The notes below the pieces were generated by a model, which ran no database searches, had not been told where the DNA came from, and saw only the letters and a list, made by a program, of their open reading frames with translations. Positions 42,767 through 54,167 of a stretch of DNA of 64,000 bases are shown piece after piece. The stretch lies in the NCBI GenBank assembly GCA_023213395.1, contig CM041465.1:9362001-9426000 (forward strand). The letters are read 5' to 3'. The position numbers and the translations under genes were made by a program. Positions within the stretch are counted from its first letter, which is position 1. Each line of letters opens with the position of its first letter. This DNA is from Cycas panzhihuaensis. Its lineage: Eukaryota > Cycadophyta.

Positions 42767-43132
42767 AGCCCTTCTATAGGTTGGAGAGGTGGTTCTTGGA
42801 GACTTGACTTGGGAAGCATCCTTGGAGAAGCATTTAGAGGGTTTGAGTCCCCCTTATGGTATAATTGTAACATTTATTCCTTGTAATTTTACCATTCTTT
42901 TGCTAGTTGATTTCTCCACCATTAAATGGAGATTTTCATGGTTTAATAAAAGTATTACTCCTCATACTTTTGGATCAATGTCAAGAATAATTGATTTGGT
43001 GTAGAATTTTCCTTTCATGGGCTCATTGTTGTTTTGATGTTATTGAGTTTTCTACACTAACTCCGAGGATCTCAAGGAGGAAAGGTTGATAATTGATTTC
43101 TTCACCAACTAAGCTCTTTTGGGATCATATTT

Positions 43133-43144
43133 TGGTATCAGAGC
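43133..43144 (+). other. Gypsy-3 primer-binding site
   Basis: TGGTATCAGAGC, five bases after the LTR end; matches the initiator Met tRNA 3' end. Confidence 0.92.
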
Positions 43145-43261
43145 CTCTGATCTTTGTTGTAGGGACTTGAATGGTACAAACAAGGAAAGGATACAAAGAG
43201 AAAGGTCAAGACTTTCTTGTGTTGCAATCACCAAGAAGACAAAGAAAGAATCCAAGCACCA

Positions 43262-44215
43262 TGGCTGAAAAGAAGATGGAGAAATTAGATTTGAAAGGCT
43301 TGAGAAGAACGTCGAAGCCTTGATGCAAATGATGACCCACCTTCTACCTCTAGTCAAAGGAAAAGGCAAAGAGAAGGAATTTGAAGGAGGATCCACATAT
43401 GACCATGACCATGAAGAGGAAGAGGAGGAGACCTTAAAGCACTCTTTTGAAGAAAGCAAGGGTACTTCATCTCATCAACCCTTCAAGGTGGAGGCAAAGT
43501 TGGATATTCCAACTTATGATGGAGAGGTAAATGCTGAAAAGTTGGACCATTGGTTGGATCAACTTGAAACCTACTTCACAATCTATGCTTATAGTAATAC
43601 TCAAAAGCTTTCATTTGCTAGGCTCAACATGTGTAAACATACATTGACATGGTGGAATGCATATTTAAAGAATCATGATGTATCTTCTTTTTCATGGAGG
43701 GATTTTAAGAAAATAATAAAGAAGCAATTCTACCCCATAGGTCATGAGGAAGACCAATGGGTCACTTGGCAATATTTACGCCAAGGGAGAGGTGTAAGTG
43801 TCCAAGACTATACTTCTTTATTTTTTAGGCATGGCATGCTACTTGGTATTAATATGGATGAACATGTCACTCTTATGAAATTCATTGGAGGATTACATGA
43901 ATACATAAGGAAGGAACTAAGGCTTTTTAAGGTTCAATCCATTGGAGAAGCAAGTAGGATGGCTATGGCAATAGAAAGTAAAAGTAAGAAATCTACATTC
44001 ATGTATAAAGATTCTACTTTTACTTCTAATAAGTATGAAAAGAATCCTAAATTGCACTCATCAAAAGGCAAGAAGGAAAGAAGAAAAGAACTAATTTTGT
44101 TAAAAGTTCTAACTATTGTGAGCATTGTGATATTAGTGGTCATATTACGACAAAGTGTTGGAAGTTGCATCGAACTAAAGTCAAGCATATCAAGGATATG
44201 GAATTAAGAAAGAAG
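43262..44215 (+). pseudogene. Gypsy-3 gag
   Basis: Capsid gene; likely start ATG 43262 (MAEKKMEKL), broken by a frame change before 43320, where the main open frame begins. The N-terminus has an acidic Glu run (about 43414-43437). The capsid core is clear: PTYDGEVNAEKLDHWLDQLE, LTWWNAYLKNHD, FSWRDFKKIIKKQFYP, VQDYTSLFF. A perfect zinc knuckle CEHCDISGHITTKC lies at about 44118-44160 but in another frame, because of a frameshift near 44095. One of the better preserved frames here, yet not intact. Confidence 0.9.
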
Positions 44216-44319
44216 GAAAAGGGAAAGCACTACTTTCGAGGTGGAGATTCAAAGTGAAGGAGAAGAAGAGAAGGTCACTCTACTTACAAATTATGAAGAT
44301 GATGCTACAGGGAGGAACT

Positions 44320-44735
44320 ATTTCACTTGAAGCTTCAAGTAGGAAATAGTATGATTGGTGCCATTATAGATCCGGAAGCCAAAAGAATTTGATCTCGTAA
44401 AGTTTGGTAAAGAGCATTGGTTTGGTAACTACTCCTCACCCTCATCCATATCCTCTTGGTTGGATCCATAAAGATGTGGAAATGTAAATATCAAAGCAAT
44501 GTACACTTAAATTTTCCATCACTAATGATTTTGTTGATGAGGTAATATGTGATGTGGTGCCACTGGATGTATGCCATGTTGTGCTTGGAAGTCCCTACTT
44601 GTGGGATCGAGATGCACTCTTCTATCGAAGGGAGAGAAAGTATCGATTGATGAAGGATAACAAGGGCTTCATCATAAAGGCCACAAAGAAGCACTTGGAT
44701 AAGATATCATTAATTTCAGCTACTCAAGCAAAAGG
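44320..44735 (+). pseudogene. Gypsy-3 aspartic protease
   Basis: The active site is at about 44366-44385: the Asp codon is followed by one base too few, so the usual D-S-G triplet is split and the downstream GSQKNLIS lies in the next frame. The second half is open (44554-44735): VVPLDVCHVVLGSPYLWDRD, the LG-PYLW motif of gypsy proteases. Confidence 0.85.
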
Positions 44736-45740
44736 ATGATCAATGCATGTGGTAAATTTGTCATCTTAATGGTAAGGAGAAAAGAAGAGCCAAGAGATGA
44801 AGAAGGTCCTTCTACTCACACTCTTCTTATATCACCTAAACAAATGCAACAAATTGAAGAGTTAAAGACAAGGTATGATATTCTATTTCAACATGTTGAT
44901 GGGCTTCCACCAAAGAGAAAGATAGAGCATGAAATCACTCTTGTAGGAGATGCACCATTACCTAATGTTGCTTTGTATAGGCACTCCATTGTAGAAAATA
45001 ATGAGATAAAGAGGCAAGTTGAGGAGTTGCTTGATCAAGGGGTCATAAGACCTTCATGTTCACCTTATGGGTCACCAATTATCTTGGTGCCTAAGAAGGA
45101 TGGAGGATGGAGAATGTGTATAGATTTTCGTGCTTTGAATAAAATTACAATTAAAAATCGCTACCCTTTGCCTCGTATAGATGATTTGCTTAATCAAATT
45201 CAAAGATGCTTGTTATTTCACTAAATTGGATTTAAAAAGTGGTTATCACCAAGTTAGGGTCAAGGAGGACACATGGAAGACGGCCTTCAAAACAAAGAAA
45301 GGACTCTTTGAATGGATGGTTATGCCTTTCGGATTGTGTAATGCTCCTGCAACATTCATGAGGCTAATGAATGAAATATTAAGGCCTTACTTGGATAATT
45401 TTGTTGTTGTCTATCTTGATGACATTTTGATTTTCAAAGAACACATGGGAGGAACATTTAAAGACATAGAAGAAGTTTTAAAGACTATGGCTAAGCATCA
45501 TTTGAAGCTTAATGTGAAGAAGTGTGAATTTGGCAAGGAGAACTTGATCTTCTTAGGCTTTGTGGTTGCAGGAGGAAAGTTGAGCATTGATCCACTCAAG
45601 ACTCAAGCCATCCTCAAATGGCCTAGGCCAACAAACATCACAGAGGTGAGAAGTTTTTTAGGAGCTTGTCAATGCTTGAGAAAGTTCATTCTTCATTTCT
45701 CACAGGTTGCAAAGACCTCTACATGGATTGACAAAATCTA
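44736..45740 (+). pseudogene. Gypsy-3 reverse transcriptase
   Basis: Two overlapping open frames (to 45224 and from 45181) with one frameshift at about 45205. Motifs in order: [51 protein letters not shown], then [40 protein letters not shown], the catalytic YLDD at 45412-45423, and the thumb-side [16 protein letters not shown]. These are complete gypsy RT motifs. Confidence 0.93.
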
Positions 45741-46245
45741 GTAGAAAGTTTACTTGGGGTTCCAAGGAGGAAGAAGCCTTTCTTCTTTTAAAGAAGAAAA
45801 TTTGTGAAGCACCGCTTTGGCAATGCCAAATTTGCAAAGGCCTTTTGAAGTAGGCGATGCAAGTGGAAATGCGATGGGAGCTATCCTTATTCAAGATGGG
45901 AAGCCTATTACGTACCATTCGAAAGTCTTCACCCTCAAGTGAAGAACTACCCAACATATGATCGAGAAATGTTCGCACTTCATCAAGCATGCAAGCATTG
46001 GAGGTCATACTTGCTCGAAAAGAGGTTGTAGTTCATACCGATCATAAGCCTCTTCAATTTTACAAACTCAAAGTAAATTACTGAAGCAAGACACCGAAGT
46101 GGATGAGTTATTTACAACAATTCAATATTGTAATTAAGTATAAAAAGGGATCTAATAACAAAATTGGCGATATGTTATCTAGACCACCTTGTTCCACTTC
46201 TTCTTCTACTTTTGTTTGTAGTTCTCTTATGAGTTTGTAGGTGGA
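45741..46245 (+). pseudogene. Gypsy-3 RNase H
   Basis: Follows RT: FTWGSKEEEAFLLLKKKI, then a damaged middle, then VVHTDHKPLQFYKLK and WMSYLQQFNIVIKYKKGSNN, the usual C-terminal half of gypsy RNase H. The first half is frameshifted near 45835 and 45910. Confidence 0.82.
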
Positions 46246-46399
46246 ACCAATGCATCATGAAGAGTACAAAGACTTGTACCATGAAGATGAAGCTTTGAAG
46301 GAAGAATTAGAGAACCTAGCGAAGGAAGACCTTCCCACTTGCTTGGAAGGATGGTCTACTTTTCAAAGGGGAGCAACTCTATGTTCCATCAAAAGGAGA

Positions 46400-47723
46400 C
46401 AAGATCAAGTGGCTTAGAGAAGCCCATACTTCTAAAGTAATTGGTCACTTTGGTATAGAGAAGACGTTAGCAAACTTGAGAAGATATGTTGTATGGCCAA
46501 AATGCAAAATGATGTAAAAAATATGTAAAAGGATGTGTAATATGTAATACTTCTAAGCCTTCTTCTAGAAAATTAGGATTGTATACACCACTACCTATTC
46601 CCACTAGGCCTTGGGAAAGTATCTCCATTGATTTTTAGGGGACTTCCCATGACTAGGAAGGGACATGATTATCTTTTGTTGTTGTAGATAGGTTTAGTAA
46701 AATGATATGTCTAATACCTTGTAAGAAGACAATCACAGTGCAGAGCGGTGAGTTATTCTTGAGCATGTATGGAAGAATTTTGGCTTGCCTTCTTCCATCA
46801 TTTCAGATCGGACACTCGATTCCTTTCATCATTTTGGAAGTCACTATGGGAGATGATGGATACCAAATTGAAGAGGAGTACAAGTTTCCATCCTCAAACA
46901 AATGGACAAACCAAGTAGTGAATAGAACTTTGGTACATCTATTGAGGGATACAATTCCAAGCATCCAAAGACTTGGGATGAATCATTGGCTTTTCTACAA
47001 TTTGCTTTTAATAGAGCAATGCATGCATCACACTCTAAAGCACCTTTTGAAGTTTGTTTGGGATACTTGCCTCAAAGTCCATTTGACTTAGAGTTTTCCA
47101 TGCAAGCTAAGGAAGGATCCACAAAGAGAAGGAGGAGCATGACAAGGCTTTAAGATACTTGAGAAGATCCAGAGAGTCCACAAAGAAGTACATGATCAAC
47201 TTCTAAGGACTCAACAAAAGTACAAGGAAAGACATGACAAGCATAGGCAAGAGTGTACTTTCCAAGAAGGAGATTTAGTATGGTTATACTTGAGCAAGGA
47301 GAGGTTAAAAGGAGAAGGTAAGAAACTCAAACCTATAAGGTATGGACCATTCAAGATTTTGAGAAAAGTAGGTGGCAATGCTTTCCAACTTGATCTTCCA
47401 CCTTATATGCAAATATATTCAGTAGTAAATGCTGAATACTTAAAACTCTTTGAGCCCTCCATGCTAGATGAGGAACATGACCAGTTCACTTTACCTTGCT
47501 TGATAATTTGTATTTGGAAAGTGAGGAGCCTCTCAAGGAAGATTGTATCTTGGAGAGAAAATCTACCAAAACAAGACATAAGACACATGAATCTTTCGGA
47601 TTGGAGTAGGTGGCAATTGCCTAGTAAGGCCAAGTGGTTTAGTAGGCAACAAGGAGAACAACACTTCCCCATATCCAATTCTAAGCCAAACAGAGTTGGC
47701 TATTTTCCAAGGAAGGGGAGCCA
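46400..47723 (+). pseudogene. Gypsy-3 integrase with C-terminal tail
   Basis: The HHCC zinc region (IGHFGIEKTLANLRRYVVWP) is at about 46440-46500, followed by stops. The core is fragmentary: SIDF near 46626, the second Asp near 46806 and the PQTNGQ-like segment near 46890 are in shifted frames. The C-terminal part is better kept at 47290-47470: LKPIRYGPFKILRKVGGNAF, LDLPPYMQIYSVVNAEYLKL. After it, WQLPSKAKWFSRQQGEQHF at about 47610-47665 resembles the end of a chromodomain-type tail. Dead by several frameshifts. Confidence 0.85.
47709..47723 (+). other. Gypsy-3 polypurine tract
   Basis: AAGGAAGGGGAGCCA immediately before the 3' LTR. Confidence 0.85.
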
Positions 47724-48776
47724 TGATCCAGGAGGATCTACCATATGTTTACAGGATGCGGAAAATGCTAGGCATTGGCATAACTAAAAGAGATATGGCC
47801 AAATGGTATCAAAACTCTATGAAATTTTGTTTAAGGGATAAGACACATCTCACTAGATGTGTACAAAAGGTGGGGTTCAGAAAATATCATTTGATTAGAG
47901 TTCAAGCCTTGTCTTTGCATAAAAATTAATCCCACAGTTAGTAGAAAAAAATAGAAAATATATATTTTGATTATATGAATAGAAACATGGCCAAATTACA
48001 TCAAAATGAGCTAAAATTTTGAGGAAATGGAGGAGACATACGTTCCTATATGTGTAGGAAATTTGAGCTAAATTGGAGTCCGTTAAGGTTAGTTACAAGC
48101 CGCAACGTTTATGAATTGTATGAAGGCCACTTGGACAACAGAAAAATAGAAAATACATATTATTACTAAATGAATAAAAACGCAGTCAAATGACAACCAA
48201 ATGAGATGAAAATTTGAGGAAGCTGAGGGGACATATGTTCCTATACATGTACCAAATTTGAGCCAAATTGGAGTACTTTAAGATCTATTACAAACTGTAA
48301 CTATTTAAGAATTGTATGAAGGCCACTTGGACAACATGCATTCTGGTGGTTAGTGGTTATACTTGCATGATTGCCACTTGTTAAACATGCAATTCAGGTT
48401 TCTTTCTATAAATTGAGCCCTTCTACAGGTTGAAGAGGTGGTTCTTGGAGACTTGACTTGGGAAGCATCCTTGGAGAAGCATTTGGAGGGTTTGAGTCCC
48501 CCTTATGGTATAATTGTAACATTTATTCCTTGTAATTTTACCATTCTTTTGCTAGTTGATTTCTCCACCATTAAATGGAGATTTTCATGGTTTAATAAAA
48601 GTATTACTCCTCATACTTTTGGATCAATGTCAAGAATAATTGATTTGGTGTAGAATTTTCCTTTCATGGGCTCATTGTTGTTTTGATGTTATTGAGTTTT
48701 CTACACTAACTCCCAGGATCTCAAGGAGGAAAGGTTGATAATTGATTTCTTCACCAACTAAGCTCTTTTGGGATCA
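47724..48776 (+). repeat. Gypsy-3 3' LTR (1053 bp)
   Basis: Partner of the 5' LTR, with few differences. Followed by TTGGC (48777-48781). Confidence 0.94.
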
Positions 48777-48781
48777 TTGGC

Positions 48782-51700
48782 TCATAATGAAAATCAGATG
48801 CAACAAAAAATTAGATGTGAATATGTAGGATTTGCCTATGCACTATGCCTAGGATGAATCATGGCTGAGAAATCATTTGGTGCCCATAGATGCTTTGTGT
48901 AATATTCCTCTAGTATCTTTTAGATGACAAGCATTGCAACACCCTAACTAAGAGAATTAGAAGTGGGGTTTGGATAGAGTTAAATATAATTGTAAGATAA
49001 TATATTTTATATCCTCTGTAGTCTTGAATTATTACTTTAATACTATTTGTAATGGTCCTCTCAATTACTACTTAACATATAATGATTTAATAGTAAATCT
49101 AAGGAAGAGAAGAAAATATAAAACATGAAAGTATAATTAATCTTCAATAAATATACAATTATTTTAAATTAAATAAGAACCAACCAATACAATATATAGG
49201 GTGGTGTATTTATATGCAAAAGATACATGTTATTTCATAAATGATTAACCTTGATCTTCATGCTAACTTAACACAGATGAGGAGGGGGAGAGGTCAAGCA
49301 AACACATCCTTAATAATGGACTTGAAGGGCAAGGGGGATCTGTTCGGGTAGGGGCATGAGCATATGTTGCCTATAGGGTGCTCATGCATCTCTTATATAT
49401 ATAAGGTATAGGGAAAATAAACTCTTTGCTTAATTAGTTAGGCTAAAGGTAATATGTAGGTGTGTGCAACATGCTAATAAATATGGTAATAAAAGAAAAA
49501 TGAAAGCAAAAGTAAACTAGATAATAAAATAAAAGGTACAATATAAATAAGTAGATGAGGTAATCATGTATCAACTAACAAATATGAGCTAAAAGCTAAA
49601 CCAAAATAACTTAAGATAAGAATCAATCAAATGATAGTCAATATCCTTGTGAGGACCAATCAACACACAAAAGCCCTCATAGTATGAAGAGACCAATTGA
49701 GCACAAATGCCTATAGCTCATACATAGCTACATGCATATCCTATGGAACTAAATGCTCTTAGGTTGACTAACCTAATCTTAGCCCAGACTCTGAATCAAC
49801 TCTAAAACAACAAACTCAATTTAAAAGAATCAAGGAGAGGACTACCCAGAGTAAGAGGTATGAAGGAATCAAGACCATAGGATAGATTCACTTATGGATA
49901 ATTTGGTGGGGACTTGTCAATACTAGTAATGGAACTCACATAAGTGTGAAGGTGTCCTAATAGTGCTTGTATTTGATTCCAATAGATCTTAAGCTCATAG
50001 AGGATGAATAAGATAGAGGTTAGCACTCTCAATAGGATAAATAAAGCTCATTTAACTATCCATGCCCGATGTAAAAGCACATGGTAGGGATAAACATCCT
50101 TTAATGGCCTATTTAAAACATAGATAAGAGACTTAACATCTAAAGACATAAGACAACACCTCTTATTTGACAATGATGCCTAGGTAGAAAGAAGATTATC
50201 CCCCTTCTTCGGTAGAAATAAGACCTTACTTCCTAAAAGATATTGAGTAGAAAAGAGTACATAATCTTAATGTAACTACTATGAAGTTATAATTGCATGT
50301 AAATAATAAACAACCTAACTAACCAAATAAGAATATTATTCTATGGATTTGAGAACTCACAATAGGTGCAAACTACTTCCTCATTGGGGCCTTTGCAAAT
50401 ACACATGCCAAAATGAAAATGTACATGCAACATATAAGGCAAAAAAAGGAGAGTCTCTTTTAGCCTTCCTTTTTTCAGTTCTCTTCTTTATGCCCTTAGT
50501 TTTTCAAAGTGAAGTCCTACATGCAAGGTGAAGGAAGAGTAGGTAACAATGCTTAAAGAATAGATATACTGACTCTTTTCCTAATATTTCTATTTTTAAA
50601 ACAAAAATAGAAAATAAAAGGATGATTTATAAGCCTTTTTCTTTGTAGTTAAACTTACGAAGTTGGGGTTTTGAGGGGAATACCTAATGTGAGGCATCTT
50701 GTAATCAATTCAAACCTATTTTATGTAATTTTTGGCTCTCTAATTTGCTAACAAGGCTCACAACATATTAAGGTAACATGTAATATTGAAACCAAGTTCT
50801 AAAAAGATTTGGTAGCATTTCTACTTACTAGATTAGACTACTATTGAAAAATGTTTATATTAAAATAAAAAATACCAAAAATATGTTTAAAGCACAATTT
50901 AATACTAACCATTTTGTAGTCTTTTGTATTAAAAAATGACAACATAATAGTTATGCAATAGGCACTCAATGTTTATGGGAAGGCGAATGAGAGAGGGGAG
51001 GGGGAGAGATGGCTCCTCTAATAACTCTAAATGCTCTTTAATCTATACATAAACCTTTTAAAAGGCTCCTCTACCTACATAAATTAGTTCAATATAAAAA
51101 ACATATAACATGTAAGATAGAAAAGCTACCAAACTATAATTAATATGATCATCTAAATAGGTAGATAAATGGTATGAAAAGGGCCTCAGAAATGGTGAAT
51201 TATCCATCCTTTTTTGAGCCCAAATGAGTAATACTAATCCCTCTTATGACTATAAGACACCAATAAATAAAGAAAGTGAAACTTGTAAAGGAAAGGTAGT
51301 TAATATGGTAATAATAAATAAACAAAGAAAGGGGTAATTCAATTCCAGAAAATAAGTAGACAAAGTCTTGGAGAAGAGACAAAAATCTTGGTAATATGGG
51401 GGGTGTTGCCTCTATTTTGAGAGGAGGGATGTTGATGATAATCTACTCCATCCAAATAATGCTCCAACAATGTCTAGTATTCAAACCTTAAGTCAAGAGT
51501 GGAATTCAATGGTAAATATTGATTGAGCATAAGAAGTTTAACAAAAAATTGGTAATATAATAACAATTTAAGTAACTCAAAATAACCTCCATCTTTTTAA
51601 TGAAAATGAGAGGTTAAATAGAGAAGAGTGAAGATCTGGGTCCATGGTTTTAGGCTTATAGATTAGGAGAAATCATGGGCCAAAATTATGGGCAAAAATC

Positions 51701-52457
51701 CCATGGTTTTGGGGCTAAACTAAGGGAAAAACCCCCATGGTTTTGGGGCCAAACTAATGAGTGGATAATTAATGGCCTACAATTTTAACTCAAACCTATG
51801 GATAGCCCATTAGTTTAATGAAACCATCAAGTAGGCCTATGTCCTAGTCCCATAAATATGCAACCAAACTGAAGCTTAAAATAATTTTAAAGTAAAAAAA
51901 TATGTACCAAAAAATTTCTTGTTATACTGTAAAGCTTTGGTTTTTGACAATTTTAAGTATAAATTGAAATAGGATGTTAAAAAATACCATGGTATAAATA
52001 GAAATTAAAGTAGTATAGGAAATAATCATAGTGGAATATATAGTATTCTAAACACCTTGGAATTTATTTAAAATTATATGATGTGGCCATTCAAATTGAA
52101 GGTCTTTAAACCATGATTCCAATAGATAAGATGAAAGTCAATTCTAACATCTACAACAAAAGTTATAGCCATTTGAAGTTTTTAGCTTGTTAGTTTTTGG
52201 GGAAGTTCTAGCTAATTTCTAGTATTGGTTTTGAGCAAGTTTATACCCCTTTTCTAGCTAATTTCTATTAATATCTTTTGGCCACATATTTAAGGAGGGT
52301 TAGAAGTCTTGGACTGCCATATTTTTGGCCCTTTTGGGGAGATTTGTGGAGGGAACCTTACCTCAAAAAGGGATTCATTATCAATAGTTGTAAGATCATT
52401 TGGTAATATTATATTTATTTAGTTTATGTTCATTTCATACCATTTTATATTTATTTG
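48782..52457. other. AT-rich intergenic region, nothing recognised
   Basis: 3.7 kb without a retrotransposon motif or gene I can support. Around 51680-51750 two near copies of CCCATGGTTTTGGGGC followed by AAACTA lie about 40 bases apart. Open frames are short (60-71 codons) and unrecognised. It may be old, decayed repeats or the true spacer DNA of this locus. Confidence 0.5.
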
Positions 52458-54008
52458 TGTTTCTCGGCTTCCGGGAATAGATACGGAATCATCGACTCAG
52501 GTAAGTGCAGGTATGTTTTTCGCATTGTCATCTCTTTCTTTTGATGAGTATTTGCTTGCATGTCTGCATGTGTGTGGCTTTGTGGGCGACCTTGCCGTTG
52601 TCCACACTTATTTTAGCCTATGATTTATAGCGAGGCACACTCCTAGCGAGTGTGGCACCACAGTGGCCACTTCACTTCGCATCCGCCCTCCTCGCTCCAG
52701 GATCCACTAGGTTTGCGCCACCTCACTTGGTGTGATGACTCATCATCGTTTGGTCAACTTGCCACCCCATTTGAGCCCTATTTTTGCTCCTTTGGACCTG
52801 TTTGTTGGCTTGTGTACCCCCGGGTAGGTGTTCTAGTCTCCTATTATCCCTTTACATCATCGCCCCTAACTGGGATCTGGCCAGGGCCCATTTTTGGCTC
52901 TAGGTGTGTATCGCCGGAATTTGCGGCAGTACGACTGTCTCAGATTGTTTTTTAAAATCTGCCATGGCAATTTCGCATTTATTGCGAAACTGCCACGTGG
53001 CTCGCGTCTTAATTCTCTCCCAGCCACGCCCTAATCACCCGCTTTAGGGTTTGGTCTGAGTATTTAAGCCATTTTTGACCCATTTTTGAGGATTCTTTTG
53101 CTCACTTTTGGAATTGCTCTCTAAGGAAACATCATCCTGCTCTACTCTTCTCTGCTGTTCTGCTGCTGCTACTGGACCTGCGTCCCTCCTACAGTGCCCA
53201 ACTCTCCTTTGGTGTGGCTGAGACATTCTCCCAGCCCCTCAAACACCTTGGAGAGGGCCCCTTTAGAGTGGTTTCCGGTTGATCTTTACCCAGGCAGTCC
53301 ATAAGTGCCCCAAGTGCAGGTGTTTCCCCTCACATCTCCTTAGCAGGGTCTCAAACCTATTGTGCTTGGATCCGGGTGATTTCTCGGCCCTCTTGTGCTC
53401 TTTAGGCGCACCCTTGCCTCCCTCACTTAGGTATTCCTTGTTTTACATTAGTTTTTCTTGTGATATTTATGCTGAGTCTTGCTTGCTCCTTGCTTGTTCT
53501 TGTAAGTTAGTTTTCCTTCCTTTTGTGGGCTGTTCTACCACTCTTTTTGTGCTTCTTACCTGCGTTTGCTGCTCAAGGCAGCGGCGTTGAGGGGTGGCAT
53601 ATGTTTTGGAGAGGAGCTGGGTGGATTCCGTACCACCTTCCACGCTCCCTAAGCGGCTCTAAGCCCTCCAAAGCCTCCCTCTCACCCGTCTTGCCCTTGG
53701 CTTGCAAACAAGGGTTTGAGGCCTTCTTTTGGCGCCCAAACCCGGTATTGTCACAAGTTGCGGTCTGATCCTCTTGTTCAGGTTTGGGCAACACTCATAA
53801 GTCCCAACTGCTAGTTTTTGCCTCACTTTTGTCCCGACCGCCCGGCTTGCTCCTCATAGCATCCCGGTTCGCCGTGGGTTTTCTTGGGCCTCTCTTCGCC
53901 CCTTTGCTGCCATTTTCCAGCCCTTGCTCTTGGCCTTGTCCTCGTTGCCTCATGGCTCTTGAGGGGAGGTTAGGGCATCATTTGCAGGAGGTAGGCCACT
54001 CCGAGGCT
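52458..54008 (+). repeat. Tat-2 LTR A, 3'-truncated
   Basis: Starts TGTTTCTCGG after AT-rich DNA. It matches LTR B from its start to about position 1550, then stops at GAGGCTTCC. It keeps the G-box (52993-53001) and TATTTAAG (53061-53068). About the last 1 kb of LTR is missing. Confidence 0.9.
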
Positions 54009-54167
54009 TCCACACGTTCTGCCACGACACTCGCCGGCACCCTTGCCTATTATTATGACCTTGATTGACATATCTATATACACATGTGCTACTGACAGTT
54101 GTGTTGCCAGCATTCGCCATCGCACCAGGCTTCCAAGCGGTGAGGCTCTGCTGCCAAGGGGGCAGTG
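54009..54167 (+). other. Internal 3' end and polypurine tract of the deleted Tat element
   Basis: CTGCCACGACACTCGCCGGC and onward matches Tat-1 14068-14209, ending CCAAGGGGGCAG before LTR B. Confidence 0.88.

Larger units (their letters stand above)
42074..43127 (+). repeat. Gypsy-3 5' LTR (1054 bp)
   Basis: TGATCCAGGAGG to TTGGGATCA. It contains three tandem diverged units of about 165-200 bases (from about 42128, 42293 and 42490) and a TATA box CTATAAATTA at 42757-42766. A 71-codon frame after the TATA box is present in both LTRs but looks non-coding. Confidence 0.94.
42074..48776 (+). mobile_element. Gypsy-3, 6.7-kb Ty3/gypsy element, chromovirus-like
   Basis: Complete by structure: LTRs of 1054 and 1053 bases with TG...CA ends, perfect duplication TTGGC, tRNA-iMet-type primer site, purine tract, and gag-PR-RT-RNase H-integrase in gypsy order. 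The gag knuckle (CX2CX4HX4C) and an integrase tail with GPF motif followed by a short PSKAKW-type segment suggest a chromovirus. LTRs are very similar to each other, so it is among the younger insertions here, yet gag, PR, RT and integrase all carry frameshifts or stops. Confidence 0.94.

Noticed and set aside
42789-43004. 71-codon frame conserved in both gypsy-3 LTRs (also 48438-48653)
   Set aside because: Conservation follows from the LTRs being copies of one another; sits after the TATA box in untranslated leader.
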